Origin: Pantoea vagans
GTDB taxonomy: Bacteria; Pseudomonadota; Gammaproteobacteria; Enterobacterales; Enterobacteriaceae
Reading direction: 5' to 3'
NCBI RefSeq assembly: GCF_004792415.1
Contig: NZ_CP038853.1
Coordinates: forward strand, 1,302,001-1,366,000
DNA length: 64,000 nucleotides
The first letter of the stretch is position 1. Each line of letters begins with the position of its first letter. Below, in pieces: positions 8,953 to 18,212 of the stretch. Below the pieces are notes generated by a model. That model was not told where the DNA came from. It searched no databases and worked only from the letters and a program-made list of their open reading frames with translations. Both the position numbers and the translations under genes were made by a program.

Positions 8953-10605
8953 ATGACGTTGTTAAGCGTTGTTTTTCGCCAGTTCCGCTGGCCTTTTCTT
9001 GGGGTGATTGCGCTGACGTTGTTAAGCGCCGTGCTGGGTATCGGCATGATCGCCTTCATAAATCGCGAAATGATTGTCGCCATTAACACCTCCTTTGCGG
9101 TATTGCCGCAGTTTCTGTTGCAGCTGGTGGTGCTGATGGCGGTGACGCTGGCCTCGCAGCTGGCGCTGACGATGCTCGGCCATCAGTTTGTCTGGCGACT
9201 GCGCGGCGAGTTTATTAAGCGTATCCTCGATTCCCGGGTTGAGCGCATCGAGCAACTCGGCAGTGCGCAGCTGCTGGCGGGACTGACGAGCGATGTGCGG
9301 GCGATTACGCTGGCCTTTGTACGCCTGCCGGAGCTGTTCCAGGGCGTCATCATTACGCTTGGCTCGGCAATTTATCTCGCCTGGCTGTCGCCCAAAATGC
9401 TGCTGGTGACCAGTCTCTGGCTGGGTGTCACGCTGGTGGGCGGCTGGATGCTGGTTTCACGCGTCTATCAGCACATGGCAAAGCTGCGGGAAATCGAAGA
9501 TAACCTCTATCGCGATTACCAGACGGTGATTGAAGGGCGCAAAGAGCTGCAGCTTAACCGCTCCCGTGCGCAGCAGGTCTATGACACCGTGTATCAGGAA
9601 GATGCCCGCGCCTGGCGTCACCACATTGTACGCGCGGATACTTACCATCTCAGTGCGGTTAACTGGTCAAATATCATGACGTTAGGCGCTATCGGCATGG
9701 TCTTTTTTATGGCTAACAGCCTGGGCTGGGCTAATACCGCCGTCGCCGCCACCTTTTCCCTGACGCTGCTGTTCTTACGCACGCCGCTGCTCTCGGCGGT
9801 GGGTGCGTTACCGACGTTGCTCAGCGCCCAGGTCGCTTTCCGTAAGCTCAACGCCTTTGACCTCGCGCCTTATCAGCCCGGGTTTCACGCGCCATCCGCC
9901 GTCTCTGACTGGCAGACACTGGAGTTGCGCGACGTCTCTTTCCACTATGGTGATAATGGCTTCCAGGTGGGACCAATTAACCTGACGCTGCGCCGGGGGG
10001 AACTGGTGTTCCTGATTGGCGGCAACGGCAGCGGAAAATCGACGCTGGCGATGCTGCTGACCGGACTTTATCAGCCGCAGTCCGGCACGCTGCTGCTTGA
10101 TGGTAAAGCGATCACGGCTGACGAGCTGGATGTGTGGCGCAGCCAGTTCTCGGCAGTCTTTACCGACCTGCATCTGTTTGACCGGTTAATCGGACGGGAA
10201 GGGGTTGCGGCTAATCCGGCGCTGGTTCAGCAGTGGCTGGAGCGGCTGAAGATGCAGGACAAACTGAAGATTGAAGGCAACAAAGTGCTGAACCTGCGGC
10301 TGTCTAAAGGGCAGAGTAAGCGACTGGCACTGCTGCTGGCGGTGGCGGAAGAGCGCGATGTGCTGTTACTGGATGAGTGGGCGGCCGATCAGGATCCCCA
10401 TTTTCGCCGCATCTTTTATCGCGAGCTGCTGCCGTGGTTGCAGCAGGCGGGTAAAACGGTATTTGCCATCAGCCATGACGATCATTACTTCATTCATGCC
10501 GACCGGCTGCTGGAGATGCGCGAAGGCCAGTTAACGGAGCTGACCGGTAATGAGCGCGACCTCGCCACGCTCGACTCGGTAAAGCGCACTGACACCGGAC
10601 TTTGA
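8953..10605 (+). CDS. yojI: ABC exporter YojI (microcin J25 efflux homologue)
   Basis: This 550-residue fused half-transporter has an N-terminal six-helix membrane domain (about 10-290) and a C-terminal ATPase domain with Walker [10 protein letters not shown] (about 356-364), signature LSKGQ, Walker B LLLDEW and a SHDD switch. LSKGQ and LDEW are unusual variants typical of the SyrD/PvdE/YojI cyclic-peptide family. E. coli YojI (547 aa) exports the lasso peptide microcin J25 together with TolC. It is in its E. coli position after alkB. A terminator follows at 10731-10762. Confidence 0.92.
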   Translation: MTLLSVVFRQFRWPFLGVIALTLLSAVLGIGMIAFINREMIVAINTSFAVLPQFLLQLVVLMAVTLASQLALTMLGHQFVWRLRGEFIKRILDSRVERIEQLGSAQLLAGLTSDVRAITLAFVRLPELFQGVIITLGSAIYLAWLSPKMLLVTSLWLGVTLVGGWMLVSRVYQHMAKLREIEDNLYRDYQTVIEGRKELQLNRSRAQQVYDTVYQEDARAWRHHIVRADTYHLSAVNWSNIMTLGAIGMVFFMANSLGWANTAVAATFSLTLLFLRTPLLSAVGALPTLLSAQVAFRKLNAFDLAPYQPGFHAPSAVSDWQTLELRDVSFHYGDNGFQVGPINLTLRRGELVFLIGGNGSGKSTLAMLLTGLYQPQSGTLLLDGKAITADELDVWRSQFSAVFTDLHLFDRLIGREGVAANPALVQQWLERLKMQDKLKIEGNKVLNLRLSKGQSKRLALLLAVAEERDVLLLDEWAADQDPHFRRIFYRELLPWLQQAGKTVFAISHDDHYFIHADRLLEMREGQLTELTGNERDLATLDSVKRTDTGL

Positions 10606-10730
10606 CGGCAGCTGGCAAAACTTAGCAGAAAAGCGCACTGGCGTGCTGCGCGTCAGACAGGCTACTTTAGCAATCAGCAGAAACGTCGGTTTCTGCCATC
10701 CTGAAACGTCTTCTTTCGTCTGTGTTTACC

Positions 10731-10762
10731 CCGGCTAAATACTCTTGTTTAGCCGGTTTTTT
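10731..10762 (+). terminator. Intrinsic terminator of yojI
   Basis: A 9-bp stem CCGGCTAAA/TTTAGCCGG with an 8-nt loop is followed by six T on the plus strand, so it terminates rightward transcription. It touches the stop codon of the convergent gene. Confidence 0.85.
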
Positions 10763-11477
10763 AAAGCTGATGTGTGACCAGGGTGATGACCTGATTCTCC
10801 TGCCACATAAAGTCCGCTTCCAGTAACGTCCCTCTCACAAAATACTCGCCGACGTGCTGAGTCAGCCTCAGCGTGGCACTTTGCTGCGCGAAATCTACCG
10901 ACACCAGTGCCGCATCCAGAAAATCCATCGGCTGATGCAGTTGTGGCCATAGCGCTTTATATACGCTCTCTTTGAGCGAGAAGAGCAGGGTGGCGGCCGC
11001 ACTGAAGGAGACGGGCAGCGTCCGCAACAGCTGCTGTTCCTGCTCGTTCATCAGCAGCGTTGCCGTTTCCTGTGCCGTGGTCTCTGACATCAACTGCTCG
11101 ACATCAACGCCAACGGCGCAGGGCTGATGGGTAGCCGCCACGACGACGACACCACTACTGTGTGACAGTGACGCCTGAATGCCGGCAGGCCAGAGGGGGG
11201 ATCGGTCAGGAGCGTTAGTCAGAATGAAATCATCAATGCCCAGTTCTGCCATTACTGACCGGGCAAGTAACCGGCTGGCAAGATATTCCGCACGTCTTTT
11301 ATTGACCGCCTGCTGCAGTCGGGTGGGCAGTTGAATACCCCATTCGACAGCCAGCGCGTCATGGTATTTTTGTGGGTCAAAGTGACTCACCGCCAGCAAA
11401 GGATCGCTGTGGTTAAGATGACAGGAAAGGATAAAGCCGCCTGCAACAGGCGGCAGCGGCAGGTCGGGATAGCGCAT
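10761..11477 (-). CDS. 4'-phosphopantetheinyl transferase, EntD/Sfp superfamily
   Basis: The enzyme moves phosphopantetheine from CoA onto a Ser of carrier proteins, activating NRPS, PKS or related synthases. The 238-residue protein has the Mg/CoA motif GVDVE (Asp125, Glu127) and the second signature FSLKESVYK (166-174), both diagnostic of Sfp-type enzymes and especially EntD. The upstream RAEYLASR segment also fits. No NRPS, PKS or siderophore biosynthesis gene is next to it, so the partner must be elsewhere. E. coli has no such gene here (entD lies in the ent cluster). It is convergent with yojI. Confidence 0.9.
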   Translation of the reverse strand: MRYPDLPLPPVAGGFILSCHLNHSDPLLAVSHFDPQKYHDALAVEWGIQLPTRLQQAVNKRRAEYLASRLLARSVMAELGIDDFILTNAPDRSPLWPAGIQASLSHSSGVVVVAATHQPCAVGVDVEQLMSETTAQETATLLMNEQEQQLLRTLPVSFSAAATLLFSLKESVYKALWPQLHQPMDFLDAALVSVDFAQQSATLRLTQHVGEYFVRGTLLEADFMWQENQVITLVTHQL

Positions 11478-11549
11478 GCGAAACCATCATCAGAACCCAA
11501 AAAGGCATTTAATCAGGCGCGATGGTTCAGGGCAAGCAGCCCGCCGCAA

Positions 11550-11753
11550 TCAGTCGTTGGGAGGAATGGCAAAACTTTTAAGAGAAACAACGAAATGGTG
11601 GTGACCCCTGCTGATGCGTGCACCCCGGTCGCACCAGTGGCTCGCCAGACGAAAGAAATCGTCGCTGCCAATGTCATACGCCAGTTCCACTTTGCTAATG
11701 CCTGAATGAAGTAACGCTTCTGCATCTTTCAGGCTTTTCGCTTTGATCGCCAT
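11550..11753 (-). CDS. Small hypothetical protein (67 aa)
   Basis: I do not recognise this frame, but it reads like a real protein. It begins MAIKAKSLKDAEALLHSGIS, uses codons common in highly biased enterobacterial genes (CTG, GCG, GAA, AAA), and predicts an amphipathic N-terminal helix and a His-rich segment (RGHHHFVVSLK). The ribosome site is weak. A second minus-strand frame overlaps it (11513-11725) with poorer composition. No neighbour suggests a role. Confidence 0.4.
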   Translation of the reverse strand: MAIKAKSLKDAEALLHSGISKVELAYDIGSDDFFRLASHWCDRGARISRGHHHFVVSLKSFAIPPND

Positions 11754-11953
11754 AAAAATTATCCGTCAATTTCTGGGGAGTTCAGGGTAGTTATTTTCTG
11801 TGACATTTTTGTTTCAGTTTGATGAAAAAGCGCAGCGGGTGGCTACTTTTGTGAGGCGGATCAGGCTTTCTTGCAAGCTTTAACCTGATGATTACATGAG
11901 GAATGCTAGCCCCGTTCGGGATTAATCTGAATATTAAGCAATGGGAAGCAGCG

Positions 11954-11981
11954 ACAGAGAAAGGCCGCGTCAGACGCGGCC
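11954..11981 (-). terminator. Terminator of the 26-aa gene
   Basis: On the minus strand, GGCCGCG and CGCGGCC (5-nt loop) are followed by TTTCTCT. It sits 8 nt after the stop of the 26-codon ORF, which supports that ORF being a transcribed unit. Confidence 0.65.
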
Positions 11982-11988
11982 CTGTGGG

Positions 11989-12069
11989 TTACTTTTCGTC
12001 TGGCGGGGAAGGTTGCTTATCGCCGGACTCAGGTGCTTCGGTTGGATCGTCTTTTTCAATTACCGTCAT
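11989..12069 (-). CDS. Acidic micropeptide gene (26 aa), sigma-S-like promoter
   Basis: The 26-residue protein MTVIEKDDPTEAPESGDKQP... is strongly acidic, rich in Pro, Asp, Glu and Ser, with no hydrophobic segment, so it is probably cytoplasmic and disordered. Support for a real gene comes from its surroundings: an excellent ribosome site (AGAGGAGAG), a CTATACTTAA -10 element about 30 nt upstream, and a terminator 8 nt after its stop. It lies just beyond the tRNA-Pro terminator and is a complete small unit. I cannot assign a family or function. A longer frame that reaches back into the tRNA is not credible. Confidence 0.6.
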   Translation of the reverse strand: MTVIEKDDPTEAPESGDKQPSPPDEK

Positions 12070-12097
12070 AAACTCTCCTCTTGTTACCCACTCGTTT

Positions 12098-12107
12098 TTA
12101 AGTATAG
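12098..12107 (-). promoter_or_regulatory. Sigma-S-like extended -10
   Basis: The minus-strand sequence TCTATACTTAA matches the preferred -10 of RpoS promoters (KCTATACTTAA). No good sigma-70 -35 lies 17 nt upstream, also typical of RpoS promoters. It would start an mRNA with a leader of about 24 nt for the 26-codon ORF. Confidence 0.55.
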
Positions 12108-12155
12108 ATCGGATTGCTGGACGCGCGAGGAGAGTTAAAGTCTGACGACAGAAAC

Positions 12156-12182
12156 GAAAAAAGCAGCCTTTTGGGCTGCTTT
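12156..12182 (-). terminator. Terminator of tRNA-Pro
   Basis: On the minus strand, AAAGCAGCC and GGCTGCTTT with a 5-nt loop lead straight into a T-run. It lies 10 nt after the tRNA 3' CCA. Confidence 0.85.
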
Positions 12183-12192
12183 TCAGGGAATT

Positions 12193-12269
12193 TGGTCGGC
12201 ACGAGAGGATTTGAACCTCCGACCCCGGACACCCCATGACCGTGCGCTACCAGGCTGCGCTACGTGCCG
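12193..12269 (-). tRNA. proL: tRNA-Pro (GGG)
   Basis: This 77-nt tRNA has acceptor strand CGGCACG paired with CGTGCCG, discriminator A and an encoded CCA. The anticodon loop reads CATGGGGTG, giving anticodon GGG at positions 35-37, and the T-arm carries GGTTCAAATCC. It closely resembles E. coli proL and lies next to yejM as in E. coli. No integrase or attachment duplication is visible beside it. Confidence 0.96.
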
Positions 12270-12342
12270 AACACTGGAAGATAAGTCTACTGGTTATCGT
12301 CATGAATGCAAGATACCCGCAAACTATTTGCCTGATAATTAA

Positions 12343-14097
12343 TCAGTTAGCGATAAACCGCTTCTCCTCGGTGAGCACCTGCAACAGCAATGCCAGCTCT
12401 GGCTTGTGATCTTTCAGCGCGTTGCCCTGCGCATCATAAGCGCGATAGCTGCCGTTGTTGTTGAGCACCAGCGTCACCTGCGGCGTGGTAATGACCAGTT
12501 TATTCTCTTCGCTGCTGGCGACCCAGTCATGGCGACGACGCGCTGCAAACAGATCTTCACCCTGCGAGTAATTCACCGGATTGGTCCGCACATGCAGCAG
12601 GCGCTGCATCAGCGTCGCCATTACATCCTGATGATCCGAAAGGCGATCAACCGTCTGCGCGGGGGTGTCAGGCCAGTGAATCACTAACGGCACCTGCAAC
12701 GTCTGGCGGTTTCCGGCACTGTCAGGATTGCCATCCAGCGCCAGACCACGCTGCGCGGTGATCACCACGACGGTGTTCTTCAGCAAATCACGTGCCTGCA
12801 GGCTGCTGAGCACCGCGTGAATCTGTTCATCAACAGCCGGAGCCTGACGCAGATAGCTGCGCTGACGCGCTTTGGCACTGTCGCCGGTCACATCAGGGCC
12901 GTTCAGGGCGATCCATGAGAACCAGGGCGCCTGTGAATCTTTCTGTTTCTCCAGCCAGTTCTGCCATTGCGCCACGGTGCTGGCGTTGGGCTGACTGTTG
13001 GTGGCAGGCAATGAATAATCGGTCAGCAACGCCTGACGGTAGAGCGGCGGATTAAAGCCTTCTGAGGAGAACAAGCCAAACTGATAACCCTGGGTACTCA
13101 ATGCACCCAGCAGGGCAGACGGCGTCCGGGAGGCCAGAATGCCGTTCATGTAGCTGGAGGAGATACCGTAGAACAGGCCAAATAAGCCTTTCTCCGGCGT
13201 ATCACCCGCGCTGTAGTGCTGCGTGAAACGCACGTTCTCGCTGGCAAATTGATTGAGTTGCGGCAGCGCTTTGGCCAGCGTGGCGTTGTTCAGACCATCG
13301 ACGGTCAGCACCAGCAGGTTATTGCGTGTCCCGGCGTCACGGAACGTAATGTCGCTCAGCGGATACTCTACCGCCAGCGCTTCCGGATCTCCCTGCTGAA
13401 CCAGGCGGCGCTGATACTCCTGCGCATCCAGCAAGCCGTGACGCTCCAGGAAGCGGCGCGCGGTCATCGGATAGGAGAGCGGCAGATTGGCACGCTGCAT
13501 GGTAATCGGGCGATAGAAGTTGGCATCGGCCCAGATATACATCAGGTGGCTGGCAAAGAAGGCGCTGATAAACAGAGCAGCGACAGGTTTACCAAATGAA
13601 CGGCGATTGAGGCTGCGCAGCTTCTGCCAGCTCCAGGTCGCAAACAGCATCTCGACCAGGAAAATCAGCGGCACGCTGATAAACATCAGCTGCCAGTCAC
13701 GCGCCATCTCGCTCTGATCGGGGTTAATGACCAGCTCCCACACCACCGGATTCAGGTGCAGGTGGAAACGGCTGAAGACCGCACTGTCGACCATCACCAG
13801 CGTTAACCCGGCAGTAGCGACCACCGCAGATAACACCCGCATCAGCCGCTGCGACATCACCACAAAGGTCAGCGGGAAAATAATCAGCAGATAGGCGGCA
13901 AACACGACAAAACTGAAGTGGCCAACCCAGCTGGTATAGGCGTAGATACGCCCCGCCAGCGAAGAAGGCCAGTCGGCGACCAACAGGTAGCGACTGCCTA
14001 AAATCAGCGCGAATAAGATATTAAACAGAGCAAACCAGTGCCCCCAACTGATCATCTGGGAGACTTTTTCGCGGTAGCGCTGCCGGTTGGTTACCAT
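12343..14097 (-). CDS. yejM: LPS-assembly regulator YejM (PbgA/LapC)
   Basis: YejM is an essential inner membrane protein that senses lipopolysaccharide and restrains LapB/FtsH-mediated LpxC degradation. The 584-residue protein (E. coli 586) has five N-terminal membrane helices (about 15-190) and a periplasmic domain of the sulfatase/phosphatase-like fold, with the LVLTVDGLNNATL and YSAGDTPEKGLFG segments. It sits between proL and yejL as in E. coli, with yejL ending 23 nt in front of it, so the two are probably one operon. Confidence 0.95.
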   Translation of the reverse strand: MVTNRQRYREKVSQMISWGHWFALFNILFALILGSRYLLVADWPSSLAGRIYAYTSWVGHFSFVVFAAYLLIIFPLTFVVMSQRLMRVLSAVVATAGLTLVMVDSAVFSRFHLHLNPVVWELVINPDQSEMARDWQLMFISVPLIFLVEMLFATWSWQKLRSLNRRSFGKPVAALFISAFFASHLMYIWADANFYRPITMQRANLPLSYPMTARRFLERHGLLDAQEYQRRLVQQGDPEALAVEYPLSDITFRDAGTRNNLLVLTVDGLNNATLAKALPQLNQFASENVRFTQHYSAGDTPEKGLFGLFYGISSSYMNGILASRTPSALLGALSTQGYQFGLFSSEGFNPPLYRQALLTDYSLPATNSQPNASTVAQWQNWLEKQKDSQAPWFSWIALNGPDVTGDSAKARQRSYLRQAPAVDEQIHAVLSSLQARDLLKNTVVVITAQRGLALDGNPDSAGNRQTLQVPLVIHWPDTPAQTVDRLSDHQDVMATLMQRLLHVRTNPVNYSQGEDLFAARRRHDWVASSEENKLVITTPQVTLVLNNNGSYRAYDAQGNALKDHKPELALLLQVLTEEKRFIAN

Positions 14098-14119
14098 ATT
14101 ATGAAGTCAAATCAGCCAA

Positions 14120-14347
14120 TTAATGAGCGTTGTCGTCGCGCACAGATGCCTGAAGGGCATCGGCGAAAGAGCGTGCCAGTGAACGACGTTGCGCCGGAGC
14201 GACATCGCTGTTAATTAAGTTGGTCACCATATTTCCCAGTACCATCAGGGAGAGGTCGGTGGGGGCTTTGTCCTTGTGCAGGATTTGGGCCATTTCCGCG
14301 AGGAGTTGTTCCACGCGTTCGTCACTGTAGCGTGATGATTGTGCCAT
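14120..14347 (-). CDS. yejL: UPF0352 protein YejL
   Basis: This 75-residue helical protein of unknown biochemical role is conserved next to yejM. The core [20 protein letters not shown] is almost identical to the recalled E. coli sequence. The start giving [16 protein letters not shown] matches E. coli length (75 aa); the longer frame begins 17 codons upstream and is not supported. It is divergent from yejK. Confidence 0.93.
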   Translation of the reverse strand: MAQSSRYSDERVEQLLAEMAQILHKDKAPTDLSLMVLGNMVTNLINSDVAPAQRRSLARSFADALQASVRDDNAH

Positions 14348-14505
14348 ATCGTCGTCTAAGCTCATTTCAAAAGGCGATATATTACCGGAACAGCGCACTT
14401 TTTACCGCAATTTTATCGAAAGTACCGCGTTCGCTTTCAGCATGGAGTTGAAAGCCGATGCTGGCGGTGTTTGAATACGCGCCTGTGCTAAAAGGAGAGT
14501 CTACC

Positions 14506-15510
14506 ATGAGTCTGGATATCGACCAGATTGCCCTGCATCAGTTAATCAAACGCGATGAAAACCAGCTTGAACTGGCGCTGCGCGATTCGCTGCTGCCTGC
14601 CACCAACACGGTCAACGCGATGGTGGAGGAGTTACACCGGGTTTACAGCGCAAAAAGCAAAGCCTATGGCCTGTTCAACGCTGAGAGTGAACTGGCAGAA
14701 GCGCTGCGTAATTGTCGTAAGGGCAACGATGATTTTCTCGCTTTTAGCCGTGCCGCGACCGGTCGTCTGCGCGACGAGCTGGCAAAATACCCGTTTGCGG
14801 AAGGCGGCGTGGTGCTGTTTATTCACTATCGCTATCTGGCGGTGGAGTACCTGCTGATTGCGGTGTTGAACAGCCAGTCCAGCATGCGCGTCAATGAGCA
14901 GCTGGATATCAGCAGCACGCATTATCTCGATATCAATCATGCGGACATCGTAGCGCGTATCGACTTAACCGAATGGGAAACCAACCCGGAATCGACCCGT
15001 TACCTGACCTTCCTGCGCGGCCGCGTTGGTCGTAAGGTCGCTGACTTCTTTATGGACTTCCTCGGAGCCGAAGTGGGATTAGACACTAAGGCGCAGAACC
15101 GCGGTCTGTTGCAGGCGGTCGATGACTACTGCAACGAATCGGAACTGGACAAGCAGGAGCGGCAGAACTATCGCCAGCAGGTTTACAGCTACTGCAACGA
15201 GCAGCTGCAGGCGGGCGAAGAGATTGCGCTGGAGGATCTGTCGAGCGAACTGCCACCGCTGGGCGAAAAAACCTTCCAGGCCTTTACCCAGGAGCAGGGC
15301 TACGAGCTGGAAGAGAGCTTCCCTGCGGATCGCAGCACGCTGCGTCAGCTGACAAAGTTTGCCGGAAGCGGCGGGGGACTGACCCTGAACTTTGATGCGA
15401 TGTTGCTGGGTGAACGCATTTTCTGGGATCCGGCCACGGACACCCTGACGATTAAGGGCACACCGCCTAATCTGCGCGATCAGCTCCAGCGCCGCACCAG
15501 CAGCAAATAA
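14506..15510 (+). CDS. yejK: Nucleoid-associated protein YejK (NdpA)
   Basis: YejK is a spermidine nucleoid protein that also interacts with topoisomerase IV. The 334-residue product (E. coli 335) begins [23 protein letters not shown], directly after ribosome site AAAGGAGAG, so the longer frame from 14458 is rejected. Downstream come an intergenic hairpin element (15590-15689) and two terminators before the convergent rplY. Confidence 0.95.
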   Translation: MSLDIDQIALHQLIKRDENQLELALRDSLLPATNTVNAMVEELHRVYSAKSKAYGLFNAESELAEALRNCRKGNDDFLAFSRAATGRLRDELAKYPFAEGGVVLFIHYRYLAVEYLLIAVLNSQSSMRVNEQLDISSTHYLDINHADIVARIDLTEWETNPESTRYLTFLRGRVGRKVADFFMDFLGAEVGLDTKAQNRGLLQAVDDYCNESELDKQERQNYRQQVYSYCNEQLQAGEEIALEDLSSELPPLGEKTFQAFTQEQGYELEESFPADRSTLRQLTKFAGSGGGLTLNFDAMLLGERIFWDPATDTLTIKGTPPNLRDQLQRRTSSK

Positions 15511-15589
15511 AAAAGCCGGGCTTAGCCAGGCTCAAACTGCTGACTATCTCAAATCGGGTTTAAACTGGCCGCAACCGAATAATTGCGCA

Positions 15590-15689
15590 GAGAACACGGG
15601 CAGAGGAGGAAAGCGTCCCGCGCCATGGACGGCGCGGGCCGAGCGGCCAGGGAGTGGCATTAGCGTCTTTCCGATCTAACCGTGTTCTC
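15590..15689 (+). repeat. Structured hairpin repeat, copy R1 (subfamily B)
   Basis: The terminal arms GAGAACACGG and CCGTGTTCTC close the element, and an inner stem GGAAAG/CTTTCC continues the closing helix. Inside are two hairpins. The first is CCCGCGCC-ATGGAC-GGCGCGGG (15617-15638). The second is GCC-AGGGAG-TGGC-like (15646-15658). Both loops carry ANGGA and the GGA cores are 21 nt apart. It lies between yejK and the convergent rplY, in the sense orientation of yejK. The outer flanks (GCGCA / TTCGC) extend the pairing. Confidence 0.85.
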
Positions 15690-15738
15690 TTCGCTGGCTC
15701 AATCTTTCAGCAAAGCCGATGCAGACGTTATCAAACCT

Positions 15739-15763
15739 AAGTCGGGTTTAGCCCGACTTTGAT
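15739..15763 (+). terminator. Hairpin after yejK
   Basis: AAGTCGGG/CCCGACTT with a 5-nt loop is followed by only a short T stretch. It is a possible terminator for yejK beyond the repeat element. Confidence 0.45.
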
Positions 15764-15800
15764 TCCCTGCCCACGGCGATGATTTGGCTGGCAGCGACAA

Positions 15801-15839
15801 AATAAAAGGGCCGGTTTCTCAACCGGCCCTTTTATTTTT
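15801..15839 (-). terminator. Bidirectional terminator, rplY/yejK
   Basis: AAAAGGGCCGGTT and AACCGGCCCTTTT form a 13-bp stem with a 4-nt loop. T-rich tracts follow on both strands, so it can end rplY and any rightward read-through. Confidence 0.9.
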
Positions 15840-15854
15840 CAACGTAATTCGCGA

Positions 15855-16139
15855 TTAAGCGCGAACGAAGTCGATGTGGAACAGTTTTGGCTTGAACGGG
15901 TGACGCTGAACAGCCTGAACTTTCACTTTAGTTTCTTTACCGTCAACTGACAGGGTCAGAACTTCGTCGTAGAAACCTGGCTTAGCTTGCAGGTTCATTA
16001 CTGAGTCGTGATCCAGATCGATGGCAACAGCCGCTTCAGAACCACCGTAGATGATGGCCGGGAAACGGTTTGCTGTACGCAGGCGGCGGCTCGCACCCTT
16101 ACCCTGCTCTTTACGTTCTACTGCATTGATAGTGAGCAT
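15855..16139 (-). CDS. rplY: 50S ribosomal protein L25
   Basis: This 94-residue single-domain L25 binds 5S rRNA in the large subunit, exactly the E. coli length and without the C-terminal CTC extension of long forms. It begins [20 protein letters not shown] and ends HIDFVRA, both hallmarks. It has its own strong terminator and convergent neighbour yejK, as in E. coli. Confidence 0.97.
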   Translation of the reverse strand: MLTINAVERKEQGKGASRRLRTANRFPAIIYGGSEAAVAIDLDHDSVMNLQAKPGFYDEVLTLSVDGKETKVKVQAVQRHPFKPKLFHIDFVRA

Positions 16140-16302
16140 TAATATATCTCTTTATTTAATCCTGCTACAGGCGACCCAGTAACAGGCAGGTTATTCAATC
16201 CCGCTGATGCACATGCAAAAGCGGGCGGCAGTATAGCCGTTATGCCGGGTGGTAGCAAACGATATACCCGCCAGCCGGGTTTCGGATCGCCTGCGTAATC
16301 CA

Positions 16303-18057
16303 TTAACGCAGCTCATTGGCGCGGCGATAGCGACCCTGATAATCGAACATTTTCTCGCGGATCTGCCAGAACTGGCCTTTAGCACGCGCGACGACAAAGT
16401 CGGGATGACGCAGCAGGGGCTGCAACGCCAGCACGTCAGCGGCGGTCTGCCAGCCCAGCGGTACGCCGGGCGCGCGCTGATGCGGGCGCATAAAGAGCTG
16501 TTCAAACGCTTTACGCTGGGCGGGTGTCTGCAGGCGAAACCGTTCGCTGACGCTGGTGCCTTCCTCATCATGATAAGTTGCCTTCAGCCATTCGCCTTTG
16601 GCGTCGCGGCCCTGTTCCAGCGTCATGCCGCCACAGCGCAGCACCAGCGCATCCTTCAGTTTCAGCGCGGCTTTAAGCATATCGTCCGGGTCGACCAGAA
16701 TTTTGTCGCACTGATGACAGCGCCGGGCGGCAATATCATTCTCTGCGCCGCAGTCGGGGCAACTTTTAAAGCGGAAGCGGAAATCACACTGTTCGCGCTC
16801 ACCCTCATCATCTTCCAGCACGCCCTGACAGCGTCGGCCAAAATGCTCAATCACCATGCCATCGGCGGTCGCCTTGCCCCAGAAGGTATTGGCGAAACCG
16901 CAGGCGGGACAGAAAACCTGAACCGGCTGATTGTCGCTCTTACCTTTAGGCGCGCCGACTTCGGGCGTAAAAAGGTCATGCGGGTTACCGGCGTAATCCA
17001 GAATCAGACAGTCGGTTTTACCGGGCGAGAGCCGCAGCCCGCGTCCGACGATCTGCTGGTAGAGGCTCACCGACTCGGTCGGGCGCAGGATCGCAATCAG
17101 ATCCACGTGCGGGGCATCAAAACCGGTAGTCAGCACGGCGACGTTCACCAGGAATTTCAGCTGCTGCGCTTTAAACGCCAGAATCAGGGCATCACGCTCG
17201 CGGGCGGGGGTGTCGGCGGAGACCAGCGCGCTGTTATCGGGCAGCAGCTGCAGAATTTCCCGCGCATGCTCTACCGTTGAGGCGAAAATCATCACCCCCA
17301 GCCGATCTTCAGCGAACTCCACAATCTGCCGGATGATATGGGGCGTTACGCGCTGCTGCTGTTTCAGTTCGCGATTCAGATCGGCTTCGCTGAACAGGCC
17401 GTTAGACTGTGCCGTCAGGCGGCTGAAATCATACTGCACCACCGGCATATCCAGCCGCTCCGGCGGCACCAGGAACTGGTGCTTGATCATATAGCGCAGC
17501 GGCAGCTCATAGATGCAGTCGCGGAACAGCGATTTTTCGTCGCCACGCACCATGCCGTGATAGTGGAACTGATAAATCCAGCCTTTGCCCAGCCGGAACG
17601 GCGTGGCGGTCAGGCCGAGTAAACGGAGCTGAGGATTGTGCTGACGCAGATGGTTGAAGATCTGCTGATACTGGCTTTCTTTATCATCGCCGATGCGGTG
17701 GCACTCATCGACGATCACCAGCGAGAAGGCGCTGTCGAACAGGTCGAGGTTACGTGCCACCGACTGTACGCTGCCAAACACTACTTTGCGCTGGCTCTCT
17801 TTGCGCTGCAGTCCGGCGGCAAAAATATCGGCCTCCAGTCCGTAAGCCTGATATTTGCTGTGGTTCTGTGCCACCAGCTCTTTGACGTGCGCCAGCACCA
17901 GCACCCGGCCACGCGCCAGCCGTGCCAGCTCGGCAATCACCAGACTTTTTCCGGCACCGGTTGGCAGCACAATAACGGCGGGCTCCTGATGGCGACGGAA
18001 ATGCGCCACGGTGGCATTCACCGCATCCTGTTGATAGGGGCGTAAGGTAAAAGACAT
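16303..18057 (-). CDS. radD: Superfamily 2 DNA helicase-like protein RadD (YejH)
   Basis: RadD is an ATPase that cooperates with RecA and SSB in double-strand break and gap repair. The 584-residue protein (E. coli 586) has Walker A LPTGAGKS (31-38), a DECH box, motif III LTATPFR, motif [11 protein letters not shown] and a C-terminal zinc region with CxxC pairs (FCPACGF, SCPDCGA, RCHQCD). I start at [13 protein letters not shown], aligned with E. coli [10 protein letters not shown]; a 34-residue upstream extension is not supported. It is divergent from rsuA. Confidence 0.95.
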   Translation of the reverse strand: MSFTLRPYQQDAVNATVAHFRRHQEPAVIVLPTGAGKSLVIAELARLARGRVLVLAHVKELVAQNHSKYQAYGLEADIFAAGLQRKESQRKVVFGSVQSVARNLDLFDSAFSLVIVDECHRIGDDKESQYQQIFNHLRQHNPQLRLLGLTATPFRLGKGWIYQFHYHGMVRGDEKSLFRDCIYELPLRYMIKHQFLVPPERLDMPVVQYDFSRLTAQSNGLFSEADLNRELKQQQRVTPHIIRQIVEFAEDRLGVMIFASTVEHAREILQLLPDNSALVSADTPARERDALILAFKAQQLKFLVNVAVLTTGFDAPHVDLIAILRPTESVSLYQQIVGRGLRLSPGKTDCLILDYAGNPHDLFTPEVGAPKGKSDNQPVQVFCPACGFANTFWGKATADGMVIEHFGRRCQGVLEDDEGEREQCDFRFRFKSCPDCGAENDIAARRCHQCDKILVDPDDMLKAALKLKDALVLRCGGMTLEQGRDAKGEWLKATYHDEEGTSVSERFRLQTPAQRKAFEQLFMRPHQRAPGVPLGWQTAADVLALQPLLRHPDFVVARAKGQFWQIREKMFDYQGRYRRANELR

Positions 18058-18212
18058 GTTGCTCACTTTTATAAAACTGGTGGTAATTATGCCATGAAAG
18101 GGCGGTAAACGCGCTGTCAGGCTGGCGCGGATCACGTTATACTTCCCGCACATTTTCAACGGTTAACCAGGCCGTTTCAGATTCCCTCCGCAGTAACAGG
18201 CAAAACGAATTC

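Noticed and set aside
11513..11725. 70-codon minus-strand frame overlapping the 67-aa ORF
   Set aside because: Poorer codon usage and mixed hydrophobic composition; the 67-aa frame is the better candidate.
11989..12237. Extended version of the 26-aa gene reading back into the tRNA
   Set aside because: The extension crosses the tRNA-Pro gene and its terminator; the inner ATG has the strong ribosome site.
12193..12269. Possible integration site at tRNA-Pro
   Set aside because: No integrase, no duplicated tRNA 3' end and no composition shift nearby; both flanks look like core chromosome.
16249..17280. 343-codon plus-strand frame antisense to radD
   Set aside because: A GC-rich shadow frame; radD matches E. 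coli RadD over its full length.
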